Shown here in pieces: positions 26,822 to 35,460 of a stretch of DNA of 64,000 bases (positions are counted from its first letter, which is position 1; the number at the start of each line of letters is the position of its first letter). The DNA is taken from positions 744,001-808,000 of the forward strand of contig NZ_FTNV01000001.1 in assembly GCF_900156535.1 (NCBI RefSeq), written 5' to 3'. The stretch comes from Roseovarius nanhaiticus (GTDB lineage: Bacteria; Pseudomonadota; Alphaproteobacteria; Rhodobacterales; Rhodobacteraceae). Both the position numbers and the translations under genes were made by a program. A model generated the notes under the pieces. That model made no database searches, had not been told where the DNA came from, and saw nothing but the letters and a program-made list of their open reading frames with translations.

Positions 26822-26985
26822 TACAGCACACCCCGGCACCCCGCCCCGTCGAACATCAAGACGATACTGCGACTTATGACGCGCGCGACCTGGTCCGGGA
26901 CGGCGTGAAGGCAAATGTCGTTTTGGATGATCAAACCTACACGCTGCGCATCACCCGCGCCGGCAAGCTGATCCTGACCAAGTGA
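26818..26985 (+). CDS. hemP: Hemin uptake protein HemP
   Basis: A 55-residue protein ending in YTLRITRAGKLILTK, the diagnostic C-terminal signature of the HemP family. HemP proteins are small cytoplasmic proteins found in heme-uptake loci; in some bacteria they act as positive factors for receptor expression. The ATG at 26818 overlaps the stop of a small upstream ORF. The variable N terminus is hydrophilic. Family assignment is firm because of the C-terminal motif and the locus. Confidence 0.93.
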   Translation: MIQHTPAPRPVEHQDDTATYDARDLVRDGVKANVVLDDQTYTLRITRAGKLILTK

Positions 26986-27091
26986 GGCACGAACCCTGCG
27001 CATTGCCGCCCGTGGCTCGCTTAACGCAGGCACTTGAGCGACAGTCCCTGCCAACTCAGGCCAGCCGCCCGGCCCGCATCTAGAGGACATC

Positions 27092-27352
27092 ATGGCAAAA
27101 ATTCCCAGCCCCTGCATCGACGTCTGCAAGTTCAAGCGTGACGGCCACTGCATCGGATGCTCGATGACCAAGGCGCAGAAATCCGCCTTCAAGGCATTGG
27201 AGAAAAACGCGCATCGCGAGGCTTTCGTCGAGCTGGTGGTCGCGCAGCAGGCGGTCATGGGCCGCTACGCGCATTGGGAGCCGGCCTATGAAAAGAAGTG
27301 CCGCAAGAAGAACGTGTCACTGAGAATGCTCAACAAGGATGCGGCAGCGTAA
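27092..27352 (+). CDS. DUF1289 domain protein, small cysteine-rich
   Basis: The 86-residue protein opens with PSPCIDVCKFKRDGHCIGCS, the four-cysteine pattern of DUF1289, followed by a mostly charged helical tail. The four cysteines probably hold a metal or iron-sulfur cluster (inference). AGAGGAC is the ribosome site. DUF1289 proteins are widespread in Proteobacteria with no known function; here it lies in the iron island between hemP and dps. Confidence 0.88.
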   Translation: MAKIPSPCIDVCKFKRDGHCIGCSMTKAQKSAFKALEKNAHREAFVELVVAQQAVMGRYAHWEPAYEKKCRKKNVSLRMLNKDAAA

Positions 27353-27417
27353 GCTCCCTCAAGGCTTGTGAATTGGGCATCCCAGCCGATGACGATACGA
27401 GAAGAAAGGGAGTGAAT

Positions 27418-27840
27418 ATGGGCGCAGCACTTCGCAAACCGGACGTCGAATACGGATTTGACCTCGGGCAAGGGCTGCAAGGCACGACCTTGCTGTCGCA
27501 TGTGCGCCACGTCGCCCGGCGCAGCCGGTGCAAGAAATACGTCGACCTCTTTGGCGCCTGTGCGGTTCTGTCGGGCAATCGCCACGTGGCCGCGCAAGCC
27601 GCGTCCGAAGTGCTGATGCGCGGCCTTTCGCAGGCGTTGGGTCGGCGACCGGTCATCTACCGCGTCGACGAGTCCGATATGTCCTTTGACGAGGCATGGC
27701 TGCTGGCCTTGGCCCGCAGCCTGAAAACGGATGACACGGACAGTGCCACGTTTTTGCTGAATTCACGGGTCAAGAAACATCTGCACCGCAATCTGGTCTT
27801 TCTGCTCCGGGCGGTCATCGACAAATTTCCTCAAGTTTAG
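27418..27840 (+). CDS. Protein of unknown function in the iron island
   Basis: I do not recognise this 140-residue protein. It is soluble, starts after a strong AAAGGGAGTG ribosome site at ATG 27418, and has a basic patch (RHVARRSRCKKYVD), two cysteines and a C-terminal helical part (KKHLHRNLVFLLRAVIDKF). A much longer in-frame extension upstream overlaps the DUF1289 gene and is unlikely. Its stop codon lies inside the Irr box that controls dps, so the box marks the end of this gene and the start of the dps unit. Confidence 0.7.
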   Translation: MGAALRKPDVEYGFDLGQGLQGTTLLSHVRHVARRSRCKKYVDLFGACAVLSGNRHVAAQAASEVLMRGLSQALGRRPVIYRVDESDMSFDEAWLLALARSLKTDDTDSATFLLNSRVKKHLHRNLVFLLRAVIDKFPQV

Positions 27841-27852
27841 AAAGATTCTAAA
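27836..27852. promoter_or_regulatory. Perfect Irr-type iron control element (ICE) upstream of dps
   Basis: TTTAGAA-AGA-TTCTAAA matches the alphaproteobacterial Irr-box consensus TTTAGAA-N3-TTCTAAA at every conserved base. It lies 93 bases before the dps start. Irr binds such sites under iron limitation, usually to repress iron-using and iron-storage genes. It is good evidence that this organism has an Irr regulator. Confidence 0.85.
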
Positions 27853-27944
27853 TTGGTCTTGCTGAACGGCCATCTGCGCTCTAATGTTTGGCTGCGAGCC
27901 AGCCAAATGCCAGCCAGCGCCCTATTTCAACGCAGGAGGCCGTG

Positions 27945-28415
27945 ATGACCCAGACCGCCCAAGCCCTTTCGACGGATGCCACAGCGCAGATCGCCGAAGC
28001 TCTCAACCAATGCGTCGCCGAGACCGCAGTGACCACGATGCTCGCGCAGAATTTCCACTGGAACGTGACCGGGATGGCGTTTGGCCCCCTGCACGATCTG
28101 TTCCAGAAGATCTACGAAGACCACTTTATCGGGCAGGATGATCTGGCCGAGCGTGTGAAAGCGTTGGGCGCTCATGCCGAAGGCACGCTGGGCGGCATGC
28201 TGCAGCGGTCCAAAGTCTCCGAGGTCGAAGGCGTACCCGCGGCCGAGGACATGATCCGCCTTTTGAAAGAGGCGCAGGAAACCTTGGCTGAGACAATTGC
28301 CGGTGCCGGTGAACTCGCGGCCCAGCACGGCGACACTCTGACCGAGGATCTGTGCATCGCACGGGGCCAGACCCACGAGAAATTCGCCTGGATGCTGCGC
28401 GCGCATCTGGCGTAA
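27945..28415 (+). CDS. dps: Dps-family ferritin-like DNA-protection protein
   Basis: This 156-residue protein has the Dps ferroxidase pattern: QNFHWNVTGMAFGPLHDLFQ with the conserved His and Trp, then IYEDHFIGQDDLAERVKALG with the Asp and Glu ligands. Such proteins form 12-subunit cages that oxidise ferrous iron with peroxide and store it, often binding DNA. CAGGAGG precedes ATG 27945. The upstream Irr box predicts repression when iron is scarce, opposite to the uptake genes to its left. Confidence 0.94.
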   Translation: MTQTAQALSTDATAQIAEALNQCVAETAVTTMLAQNFHWNVTGMAFGPLHDLFQKIYEDHFIGQDDLAERVKALGAHAEGTLGGMLQRSKVSEVEGVPAAEDMIRLLKEAQETLAETIAGAGELAAQHGDTLTEDLCIARGQTHEKFAWMLRAHLA

Positions 28416-28869
28416 CCGCAGCAGCCGGACCCGGCCACTGGCATTGATCTTGCACCGGGCGCGGCTGGCACTTCGCTGGCCAGCGCCCGCTTTGCCATGA
28501 GATGCGGGCCTGCGGCGCCACGTGCCGCGATTGCCAAAACACTGACTGACCTTTCTCCATTCGACAAGGGCGGCAAGCTGGTGGCGCCCCCGCCTGCGAT
28601 CTCGAAGAGGAAGTTGAGGCCGCGCATCGCGAACCTCAGACGTGACATCAGCCAAATCGGTGATGGCCATGCGCAGCCGTGCCAGAGCGGGGCCACCCGT
28701 TATGGCCCGCAATGCCCGGCACATCGCAGCTGAAGTGGTCAGGCCAGAGTAGCCGCCGGATGACGCCAGAGTTATGCGCGCGTCACGTGCCAAGATATCG
28801 CCATAGTCAGAACAAAGACCTGCCCGGCTTTCTTTGGATATTTGCGGTGTTTCATGAGGCAGGGCTGGC
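28416..28869. other. Non-coding gap between dps and the PAP2 gene
   Basis: A hairpin after dps is given separately. The remainder (28490-28869) has open frames on both strands without ribosome sites or known motifs. No RNA gene is recognised. Confidence 0.4.
28457..28488. terminator. Imperfect hairpin after dps
   Basis: GGGCG/CGCCC and CTGG/CCAG form a stem with a small internal bulge and an 11-base loop, about 40 bases after the dps stop. It is followed by GCTTT, a weak U-rich run. This is a plausible terminator. Confidence 0.45.
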
Positions 28870-29973
28870 ATGACGATACAGGCAAAATTCGAACTCGACA
28901 CATCCGCTGTTGCGGGTGGCGGCCTTTCGCGCTTGATCGTTCAATCCCTCAGGGACAACGGTATCCTGCTTGTTCTGGTGCTGGCCTACTATGTGGCTGC
29001 CCTGCTGATCGGCGTCTATACGGCAACGCCCGTCAGCACCGTCAGCCCGACCATTCTTGCGCTCATGCTGGCAAGCCTCGTGCCGATTTTTCTGGCGACG
29101 ATGATCATCTGGCGCTTTGCCTACATGGCAGTAGCCGTCCGCCCGGCCAAACCCATTGCCTGGATGATGCAAGATCTGAAGAGCACCTTCCTCTATGATC
29201 ACAGGCGATTGGTCAGTGGGGGCATCGCGATCCTTGCGATCATCTTTTTCGCGGCGGTCTTTGCCTATGTCAAAGAGACCATTCCCCAGCTCAACCCGTT
29301 CTCGTGGGACGGCACTTTCGCACGGCTCGATCGGCAAATGCACGGCGGTCACGACCCTTACGCCCTGTTCAGTCCCATTTTTGCGAACGCGACCGCATTG
29401 CGCGGTCTCGACCTGGCGTATTCGGCCTGGTTCCTCCTGATCTATTTCTTCTCGTTCATCGCCTGCATGGATCGCGAGAACCCCATGCGCAGCAACAGCT
29501 ACCTGATCTCTTTCACCCTGACCTGGATCGTCGGCGGCTCTGTCTTTGCCGTCTTCTTTTCGTCGGTCGGCCCGATCTACTTTGCGGACTTCGGCTTCGG
29601 CGATCAGTTTGCACCGCTGAAGGACATGCTGCTGGGGATCAATGCGCAATATGCGCTGATGGCTGTCGACCTGCAGGCGATGCTACTGGAAAACGCTCAA
29701 AACAATTCCGGCGTCAGCGGTATTTCCGCAATGCCCAGCATGCACCTTGCCACCTCATGGATCATGGCCTTTCATGCGTTCCGCTTTGGCAAGACGTTGG
29801 GCTGGATCATGGTGGGCTTTGCCGTGGTGATCCAATTGGGATCGGTCATGCTGGGCTGGCATTATGCGATTGATGGATATGCAGGGTTCTTGGTGGCAGC
29901 GGTTTGCTGGTTTGCGGGGGCCAAGCTGGCGCGCGTCCAAAGCCGAATTGATCGGTCGTCCGCGCGCGCTTGA
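28870..29973 (+). CDS. PAP2-superfamily inner-membrane phosphatase/phosphotransferase
   Basis: The 367-residue protein has about six to seven membrane helices. Its C-terminal third carries PAP2 motifs: SGISAMPSMHLATSW and, one helix later, GWHYAIDGYAG, supplying the two catalytic histidines. The N-terminal half (helices near 30-50, 60-85 and 115-140) is longer than a simple PAP2 enzyme and resembles the inositolphosphotransferase-like (Aur1/Ipt1) group. It probably acts on a lipid phosphate in the inner membrane. It stands alone between dps and a bd oxidase operon. Confidence 0.83.
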   Translation: MTIQAKFELDTSAVAGGGLSRLIVQSLRDNGILLVLVLAYYVAALLIGVYTATPVSTVSPTILALMLASLVPIFLATMIIWRFAYMAVAVRPAKPIAWMMQDLKSTFLYDHRRLVSGGIAILAIIFFAAVFAYVKETIPQLNPFSWDGTFARLDRQMHGGHDPYALFSPIFANATALRGLDLAYSAWFLLIYFFSFIACMDRENPMRSNSYLISFTLTWIVGGSVFAVFFSSVGPIYFADFGFGDQFAPLKDMLLGINAQYALMAVDLQAMLLENAQNNSGVSGISAMPSMHLATSWIMAFHAFRFGKTLGWIMVGFAVVIQLGSVMLGWHYAIDGYAGFLVAAVCWFAGAKLARVQSRIDRSSARA

Positions 29974-30138
29974 AGTGCGGCATGGCGCGCGCAATCCCCG
30001 CGCAGATCCGGCGGATTAGGCAGGCAATCATGGCTTTGCCATCAAGGGCCGCCGCGCAGTCTTCTGGCAGAGCCTCGGCGGCCTCATCGACGTCATCTCC
30101 CAAGCCTTTTTCGCACTGCGTCCGCAATTTGCGCGGGC

Positions 30139-31155
30139 CTAGTCGTATCGTAGCTCCGTCGCCTTGCCGCGGAAGATGTAATAGGACAGCACGGTATAGC
30201 CGAGGATCGCGGGCAGCACGAAAAGCGTGCCGATCAGGATGATCATCAGGCTTTCGGGGGCCGAGGCCGCCTCGTAGATCGTGATCTGCTCGGGCACGAC
30301 ATAAGGGTAGAACGAATAGGCCATCCCGCCGAAGGCCAGCATGAAAAGCGCGGTGGCGGCCACGAAGGGTGACCAGGACCAAGCGTCATTCGTGCGCGGC
30401 ATGCGCCGCAGCTTCCACCACAGGAACCCGACCAGCGCCGCCGACAGGATCGGCAGGGGCATGAGATAGAGCATCTGCGGCATACCAAACCATTTATCGA
30501 AAATGCGCGCTGACACGAAGGGCGTCGCCAGCGAGATCGCCCCGATCCCCAGGATCAGCCCCCAGATGCCGCCCTTGGCCCAGCGGATTGCATGCGCCTG
30601 CAGCGCGCCGCCCGTCTTCAGGATCAGCCATGTTGCCCCGATGAAGCTGTAACCGACCGTCAAGAACACCGCCGTCAGCACCGCGAACGCAACATTGGGC
30701 AGTGTCCAAGCCAGCCCCATCACATACATCCCCAGCATGAAGCCCTGGGCCAGCGCAGCCATCAGCGATCCGCCAAAGAAGGCGGCGTTCCATAGGGCCT
30801 TCTGGCTGGGCGGCGCCTTGGCGCGCAGTTCGAACGAGACGCCCCGCAGGATGAGGCCGATCAGCATCACGAATACGGGCAGGTAGAGCGACGTCAGTAT
30901 GACACCGTGCGCGGGCGGGAAAGCCACCAGCAGGATCCCGATCGCCAGCACCAGCCATGTCTCGTTCGCGTCCCAGAAGGGGCCAATAGACGCGACAAGC
31001 ATGTCCTTTTCCGTGTCATCCGCCAGCGGCATCAAGAGGCCCACACCCAGGTCGAACCCGTCGAGCACGACATAGATCAGGATCGACAGGCCCATGAGGG
31101 CCGCGAAGGTCCAGGGCAGCCAGATGGCCGGATCGCCGAACATGTCCATCGTCAT
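30139..31155 (-). CDS. cydB: Cytochrome bd-type (cyanide-insensitive) quinol oxidase subunit II, operon 1
   Basis: This 338-residue membrane protein has eight to nine helices and the CydB/CioB pattern: FDLGVGLLMPLADDTEKDML, IGPFWDANETWLV and the end GYTVLSYYIFRGKA. It pairs with CydA to form a quinol:O2 oxidoreductase that works at low oxygen. Its start overlaps the cydA stop by 4 bases. No small DUF2474/CydX-like gene follows, unlike the second operon 4 kb away. Confidence 0.93.
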   Translation of the reverse strand: MTMDMFGDPAIWLPWTFAALMGLSILIYVVLDGFDLGVGLLMPLADDTEKDMLVASIGPFWDANETWLVLAIGILLVAFPPAHGVILTSLYLPVFVMLIGLILRGVSFELRAKAPPSQKALWNAAFFGGSLMAALAQGFMLGMYVMGLAWTLPNVAFAVLTAVFLTVGYSFIGATWLILKTGGALQAHAIRWAKGGIWGLILGIGAISLATPFVSARIFDKWFGMPQMLYLMPLPILSAALVGFLWWKLRRMPRTNDAWSWSPFVAATALFMLAFGGMAYSFYPYVVPEQITIYEAASAPESLMIILIGTLFVLPAILGYTVLSYYIFRGKATELRYD

Positions 31156-32540
31156 TCTCCCGGCTGCAGCATGGCGGGCTCGGCGGCGCCGGCGGCGGGC
31201 TGCTCGCGATTGGGCAGCGGATCACCCTTGGCGGCCTTGCGGGCGAGGTAGGTGATGGCGGCGATATAGGCCAGGATCAGCGCGGCGTAGATGACGAGGT
31301 ATCCGACCAGCGTGGTCCAGACCATGCCCGAGGGCACGTCGCTGACCGCATCCTTGGTCGCCAGCACGCCCTGCACCAGCCAGGGCTGGCGCCCGATTTC
31401 GGTCGTGTACCACCCGGCCAGCGTGGCGATCCACCCGCTGAAGCTCATCGCGCAGAAGGCGTAGAGCGGCAGCGTGGGCATATTGCCCGCGCCGTAACGG
31501 CGCAGAAGCACGAGGCCACCCCAGGACAGGGCCAGCATCGCCATGCCCGTGCCCACCATCACGCGGAAGCTGTAGAAGACGGGCGCGACGCGCGGATGCA
31601 GAACCTCGCCATCTTCGCTGACGAAGTCGTTGAGGCCGGGCACCACGCCATCCGCCGAATGCTTGAGGATCAGGGAGGCACCATTGGGAATGGCGATCTC
31701 GAAATCGTTGCTGCGTGTTTCCTCGTTGGGGATGGCAAAGAGGACCAGCGGCACGTTCGGCCCCGTCTCCCAATTGCCTTCCATCGCGGCAACCTTGGCG
31801 GGCTGATACTCCAGCGTGTTCAGGCCGTGGAAATCGCCCGCGAGGATTTGCAGCGGAATGAGGCCCGCGCCCGTGATGATGCCGACACGCAGCGCCGATT
31901 TCACCGCCTCGCCGCGGTCGCCCCACAGCATGCGCAGCGCCGAGATCCCAGCGATGAGAAAGGCCACGGTCAGACCAGAGGCCAGCATCATGTGGACAAA
32001 GCGGTACGGCATCGACGGGTTGAAGATAATCTGCATCCAGTCCGTCGCATGCACGACGCCCTCGCGCAGCTCATACCCTTGCGGCGTATGCATCCACGAG
32101 TTCAGCACGATGATCCAGAAGGTCGACATGGTGGTGCCGAAAGCCACGAGGAACGTGGCGGTCGTATGCACCCACGGCTTTACCCGCGAGGCACCGAAGA
32201 GCATGATCCCGAGGAACACCGCCTCGAGGAAGAAGGCTGTCATGATCTCGTACGCCAGAAGCGGGCCGGCGACATTGCCCACCGTCTCCATGAAACCGGG
32301 CCAGTTGGTGCCGAACTGGAAGGACATGGTGATGCCCGACACGACGCCCATGGCAAAGCTGAGCGCAAAGACCTTCACCCAGAACATGTAGGCGTCCATC
32401 CACTTCCGCTCGCCCGTGGCGGAAAAGCGCAGCTTGAAGAACAGCAGCACCCAGCCGAGTGCGATCGTGATGGTCGGAAAGAGGATATGAAACGAGATGT
32501 TTGCGCCGAACTGAATACGCGAAAGAAGAAGAGTGTCCAC
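31152..32540 (-). CDS. cydA: Cytochrome bd-type (cyanide-insensitive) quinol oxidase subunit I, operon 1
   Basis: The 462-residue protein contains the heme/quinol signatures of CydA/CioA: SRIQFGANISFHILFP with an axial His near the N terminus, SWMHTPQGYEL and GWYTTEIGRQPW. The quinol loop is short (between ILKHSADG and FYSFRVMVG), which marks the cyanide-insensitive CioA type. I take GTG 32540, with CGGAG upstream; a longer frame to 32618 adds 26 unlike residues. Confidence 0.93.
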   Translation of the reverse strand: MDTLLLSRIQFGANISFHILFPTITIALGWVLLFFKLRFSATGERKWMDAYMFWVKVFALSFAMGVVSGITMSFQFGTNWPGFMETVGNVAGPLLAYEIMTAFFLEAVFLGIMLFGASRVKPWVHTTATFLVAFGTTMSTFWIIVLNSWMHTPQGYELREGVVHATDWMQIIFNPSMPYRFVHMMLASGLTVAFLIAGISALRMLWGDRGEAVKSALRVGIITGAGLIPLQILAGDFHGLNTLEYQPAKVAAMEGNWETGPNVPLVLFAIPNEETRSNDFEIAIPNGASLILKHSADGVVPGLNDFVSEDGEVLHPRVAPVFYSFRVMVGTGMAMLALSWGGLVLLRRYGAGNMPTLPLYAFCAMSFSGWIATLAGWYTTEIGRQPWLVQGVLATKDAVSDVPSGMVWTTLVGYLVIYAALILAYIAAITYLARKAAKGDPLPNREQPAAGAAEPAMLQPGE

Positions 32541-32801
32541 CGAAGGCTCCGGGTTAAATCCAAGGGTCTGGTTTACTGATGGACATATAGGGCCATACCC
32601 CCGTTGCCGCACCGTCATGCGACAATGTGCGCGCGCCTCAAGTGCCTGATTTTCCCGAGTTTAGACGCTAACAGCCCCCGGCCCGCCCAGCGTCGCGATC
32701 GGGATCGCCGATGTCCATTTCCACGGCGCCATCGCCACAGCGCATTTGCGGGCGCGGCGGCGATGTTGTAGCCATGGCTGACGAATTTGCGAAAGACCAA
32801 C

Positions 32802-33212
32802 ATGCCTCTCAGTGACTGCCGGATCATAGACCTGCCCAAGATCGCCGACGCGCGCGGCAACCTGACCTTTGTCGAGGGGGGCAGCCATATCCCGTTCGAT
32901 ATCAAGCGCGTCTATTACCTCTATGACGTGCCCGGCGGCGCCGACCGGGGCGAGCATGCGCACAAAGCGCTGCATCAATTCGTGATCTGCATGTCCGGCA
33001 GTTTCGATCTGGTGCTGGATGACGGCTTTGCCTCCAAGCGGTTTCACCTCAACCGGTCCTATTTCGGGGTCTATGTCTGCCCGATGATGTGGCGCTATCT
33101 GGACAACTTCTCGTCCGGGTCGGTCTGCATGGTCATGGCGTCCGAACGCTTTGACGAGAGCGATTATATCCGCGACAAGGCCGAATTTCTCGCCGCCGTG
33201 GGCGCAACGTGA
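32802..33212 (+). CDS. FdtA/QdtA-family dTDP-4-oxo-6-deoxy-glucose 3,4-ketoisomerase (cupin)
   Basis: This 136-residue cupin has the signature RGEHAHKALHQFVIC, whose histidines are the catalytic pair in FdtA/QdtA, plus a late YFGVYVCPMMWRYLDNFS motif. The family converts dTDP-4-oxo-6-deoxy-D-glucose into the 3-oxo sugar needed for Fuc3N or Qui3N. The next gene encodes the matching aminotransferase and overlaps it. No genes for making the substrate or transferring the sugar lie nearby. Which epimer forms cannot be read here. Confidence 0.87.
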   Translation: MPLSDCRIIDLPKIADARGNLTFVEGGSHIPFDIKRVYYLYDVPGGADRGEHAHKALHQFVICMSGSFDLVLDDGFASKRFHLNRSYFGVYVCPMMWRYLDNFSSGSVCMVMASERFDESDYIRDKAEFLAAVGAT

Positions 33213-34303
33213 AGGTTCCGTTTCTCGATCTGACCGCCGCCAGCGCGCCCATCCAGCCCGCCATCGAGGCGGCGCTGCTGCGTGCCGCGCGCTCGGGCTA
33301 TTTCATCGGCGGCCCCGAGCTTGAGGCGTTCGAGGCGGCCTATGCGGCCTATCTGGGCGCGCCCCATGCGCTGGGCGTCGCCAACGGGCTCGATGCGCTC
33401 TACCTCGGTTTGCGCGCGATGGGTATCGGGCCGGGGGATGAGGTGATCGTGCCGTCGAACACCTATATCGCCACCTGGCTCGCCGCGTCGCAATGCGGCG
33501 CCGTGCCGGTGCCGGTGGAGCCCCGCGAGGATACCTACAATCTCGATCCGGCGGCGGTGGAGGCGGCGATCACGCCGCGCACCCGTGCGATCCTGCCCGT
33601 GCATCTCTATGGGCAGCCCGCTGATATGGACGCGCTGAACGCGATCGCGGCGCGCCATGGCCTGCATATTCTGCAGGACGCGGCGCAGGCGCATGGCGCC
33701 AGCTACAAGGGCCGCAAGGTGGGGGCTGAGGGACATTGCACCTGGAGCTTTTATCCCTCCAAGAACCTTGGCGCGTTGGGCGATGGCGGCGCGCTGACCA
33801 CCGATGATGAACGGATTGCCAAGGAGGTGAACCTTCTGCGCAACTACGGCTCGGCGGTGAAGTACGAGAACGACGTCAAGGGCGTGAACAGCCGGCTCGA
33901 TCCCATTCAGGCCGCCGTACTGGCAGTCAAGCTGGAGGCGCTGGATGCCGCCACCGCCCGGCGGCGGCAGATCGCGGCGATGTATGGCGCGGCCTTCGCC
34001 AAGGTGGGGCTGGATCATCCGCATGTACCCGATTGGGCCGATCCGGTCTGGCATCTCTACGTGGTGCGCCACCCGCAGCGCGATGCGTTTCAGCGGCGGC
34101 TGGCGGAGGCTGGCATCGGCACGGTGATCCACTATCCCATCCCGCCGCACCTCCAGCGTGCCTATGCGGATGCCGGCCACCAGCCCGGCAGCCTGCCCAT
34201 TGCCGAGCGTTTGGCAGGAGAGGTGCTGAGCCTGCCGATGTGCCCGGCGCAGACGGATGCGCAAACCGAATATGTGATCGACCGTGTGATAGAGCTCAGC
34301 TAA
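33209..34303 (+). CDS. DegT/DnrJ/EryC1/StrS-family sugar aminotransferase (FdtB/QdtB-like)
   Basis: The 364-residue PLP enzyme shows the family pattern: [17 protein letters not shown], the [16 protein letters not shown] active site with [15 protein letters not shown] (PLP lysine in PSKNLG), and [12 protein letters not shown]. It would add an amino group to C3 of the keto sugar from the upstream isomerase. A GTG start at 33209 overlaps the previous stop. The pair is isolated between two bd oxidase operons on the opposite strand. Confidence 0.92.
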   Translation: MKVPFLDLTAASAPIQPAIEAALLRAARSGYFIGGPELEAFEAAYAAYLGAPHALGVANGLDALYLGLRAMGIGPGDEVIVPSNTYIATWLAASQCGAVPVPVEPREDTYNLDPAAVEAAITPRTRAILPVHLYGQPADMDALNAIAARHGLHILQDAAQAHGASYKGRKVGAEGHCTWSFYPSKNLGALGDGGALTTDDERIAKEVNLLRNYGSAVKYENDVKGVNSRLDPIQAAVLAVKLEALDAATARRRQIAAMYGAAFAKVGLDHPHVPDWADPVWHLYVVRHPQRDAFQRRLAEAGIGTVIHYPIPPHLQRAYADAGHQPGSLPIAERLAGEVLSLPMCPAQTDAQTEYVIDRVIELS

Positions 34304-34312
34304 GACAACCGG

Positions 34313-34426
34313 TCAGATCATCAGCCTGAACGCGTAGGCCACGGCGCCGAGCACGGTGATAGAGGCGAGCCAAAGCCCGGCAAACCACGCGAGGCGCTGC
34401 CACAGGGGGCGCTCATCCCCGGCCAT
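34313..34426 (-). CDS. DUF2474-type small membrane protein of the bd oxidase operon
   Basis: This 37-residue protein (MAGDERPLWQRLAWFAGLWL start) has a short polar N terminus and one membrane helix to the C terminus (RLMI). Its start overlaps the cydB stop (ATGA). DUF2474 proteins lie directly after CioB genes and are thought to be CydX-like accessory subunits. The first bd operon in this window lacks one. Confidence 0.85.
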   Translation of the reverse strand: MAGDERPLWQRLAWFAGLWLASITVLGAVAYAFRLMI

Positions 34427-35457
34427 CAGTGATAGCCCTTCTCGGGGTCGATCTTGCCGCGGAAGACCCAGTAGGCATAGGCGGTATAGGCCAGGATGAT
34501 CGGCAGCAGGATCGACGCACCGACCAGCATGAACATCTGGCTGCGCGCTGGCGCCGCCGCCTCGTAGATCGTTACCTCGGTCGGCACGATATAGGGGAAC
34601 ATCGACACGCCGAGGCCCACGAAGCACAGTGCGAAAAGCGCCAGCGCCAAGATGAAGGGCCGGTAGTCATGCTTGTGAATGGTGAGAGAGCGGAACATGA
34701 GCGCCGCGATCAGCAACACCGCGCCGCCCACGCCTATGGCGAGGGCGATGTTCCAGCCCCCAAACCACCGGCTGTAATAGCCGTCCTGCAAGAAGGGCGT
34801 CCAGAGGCTGACCAGCCCGATGAAAATGAGAGTGATCACGCCCAGCGGCCAAGCGCGCTTGCGCATCCGCTCTTGCAATGGTCCTTCGGTCTTGGCCACC
34901 AGCCATGTCGCGCCCAATAGGGTGTAGCCGACCATCACGGCAATCCCGACAGTCAGCGAAAACGGCGTCAGCCAGTCCCACCAGCCGCCCGAATAGGCGC
35001 GCGCGGCCTCGTCGATCTGGATGCCCTGCAAGATGGCCCCGAGGGCGATCCCTTGCGACAGGGACGCGACCGAAGAGCCGCCGATAAAGGCCGCATCCCA
35101 GGCCCAGCGCCCCCTCTCGGTCCGCCAGCGGAATTCGAACGCGACCCCGCGAAAGATAAGCGCCAGCAGCATTGCCATGATGGGCACGTAAAGCGCGGGC
35201 AGGATCAGCGCATAGGCCAGCGGAAAGGCCGCAAAGAGGCCCCCGCCGCCAAGGACAAGCCATGTCTCGTTCCCGTCCCAGACGGGCGCGACCGAGTTCA
35301 TGATGACGTCCCGATCGCCCTTCTTGCGCTCGACCGCGAAGAGCATCCCGAGGCCCAGATCGAACCCGTCGAGCACAACGTAGACCAGAACCGCAAAGGC
35401 GATCAGGAACGCCCAGATCGTCGTCAGGTCGATCGCGAATCCTTCGGTGATCGGCAT
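34426..35457 (-). CDS. cydB: Cytochrome bd-type (cyanide-insensitive) quinol oxidase subunit II, operon 2
   Basis: The 343-residue membrane protein matches CydB/CioB: FDLGLGMLFAVERKKGDRDV, SVAPVWDGNETWLVLGGGGL and a C-terminal AYTAYAYWVFRGKIDPEKGY. It is related to but clearly different from the subunit II at 30139-31155. It starts three bases after the cydA stop and overlaps the DUF2474 gene. It is the second subunit of an alternative, low-oxygen terminal oxidase. Confidence 0.93.
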   Translation of the reverse strand: MPITEGFAIDLTTIWAFLIAFAVLVYVVLDGFDLGLGMLFAVERKKGDRDVIMNSVAPVWDGNETWLVLGGGGLFAAFPLAYALILPALYVPIMAMLLALIFRGVAFEFRWRTERGRWAWDAAFIGGSSVASLSQGIALGAILQGIQIDEAARAYSGGWWDWLTPFSLTVGIAVMVGYTLLGATWLVAKTEGPLQERMRKRAWPLGVITLIFIGLVSLWTPFLQDGYYSRWFGGWNIALAIGVGGAVLLIAALMFRSLTIHKHDYRPFILALALFALCFVGLGVSMFPYIVPTEVTIYEAAAPARSQMFMLVGASILLPIILAYTAYAYWVFRGKIDPEKGYH

Positions 35458-35460
35458 GTC

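Noticed and set aside
29999..30122. Small frame downstream of cydB operon 1 as a CydX or DUF2474 subunit
   Set aside because: The candidate minus-strand peptide has no hydrophobic helix and no similarity to the DUF2474 protein of operon 2.
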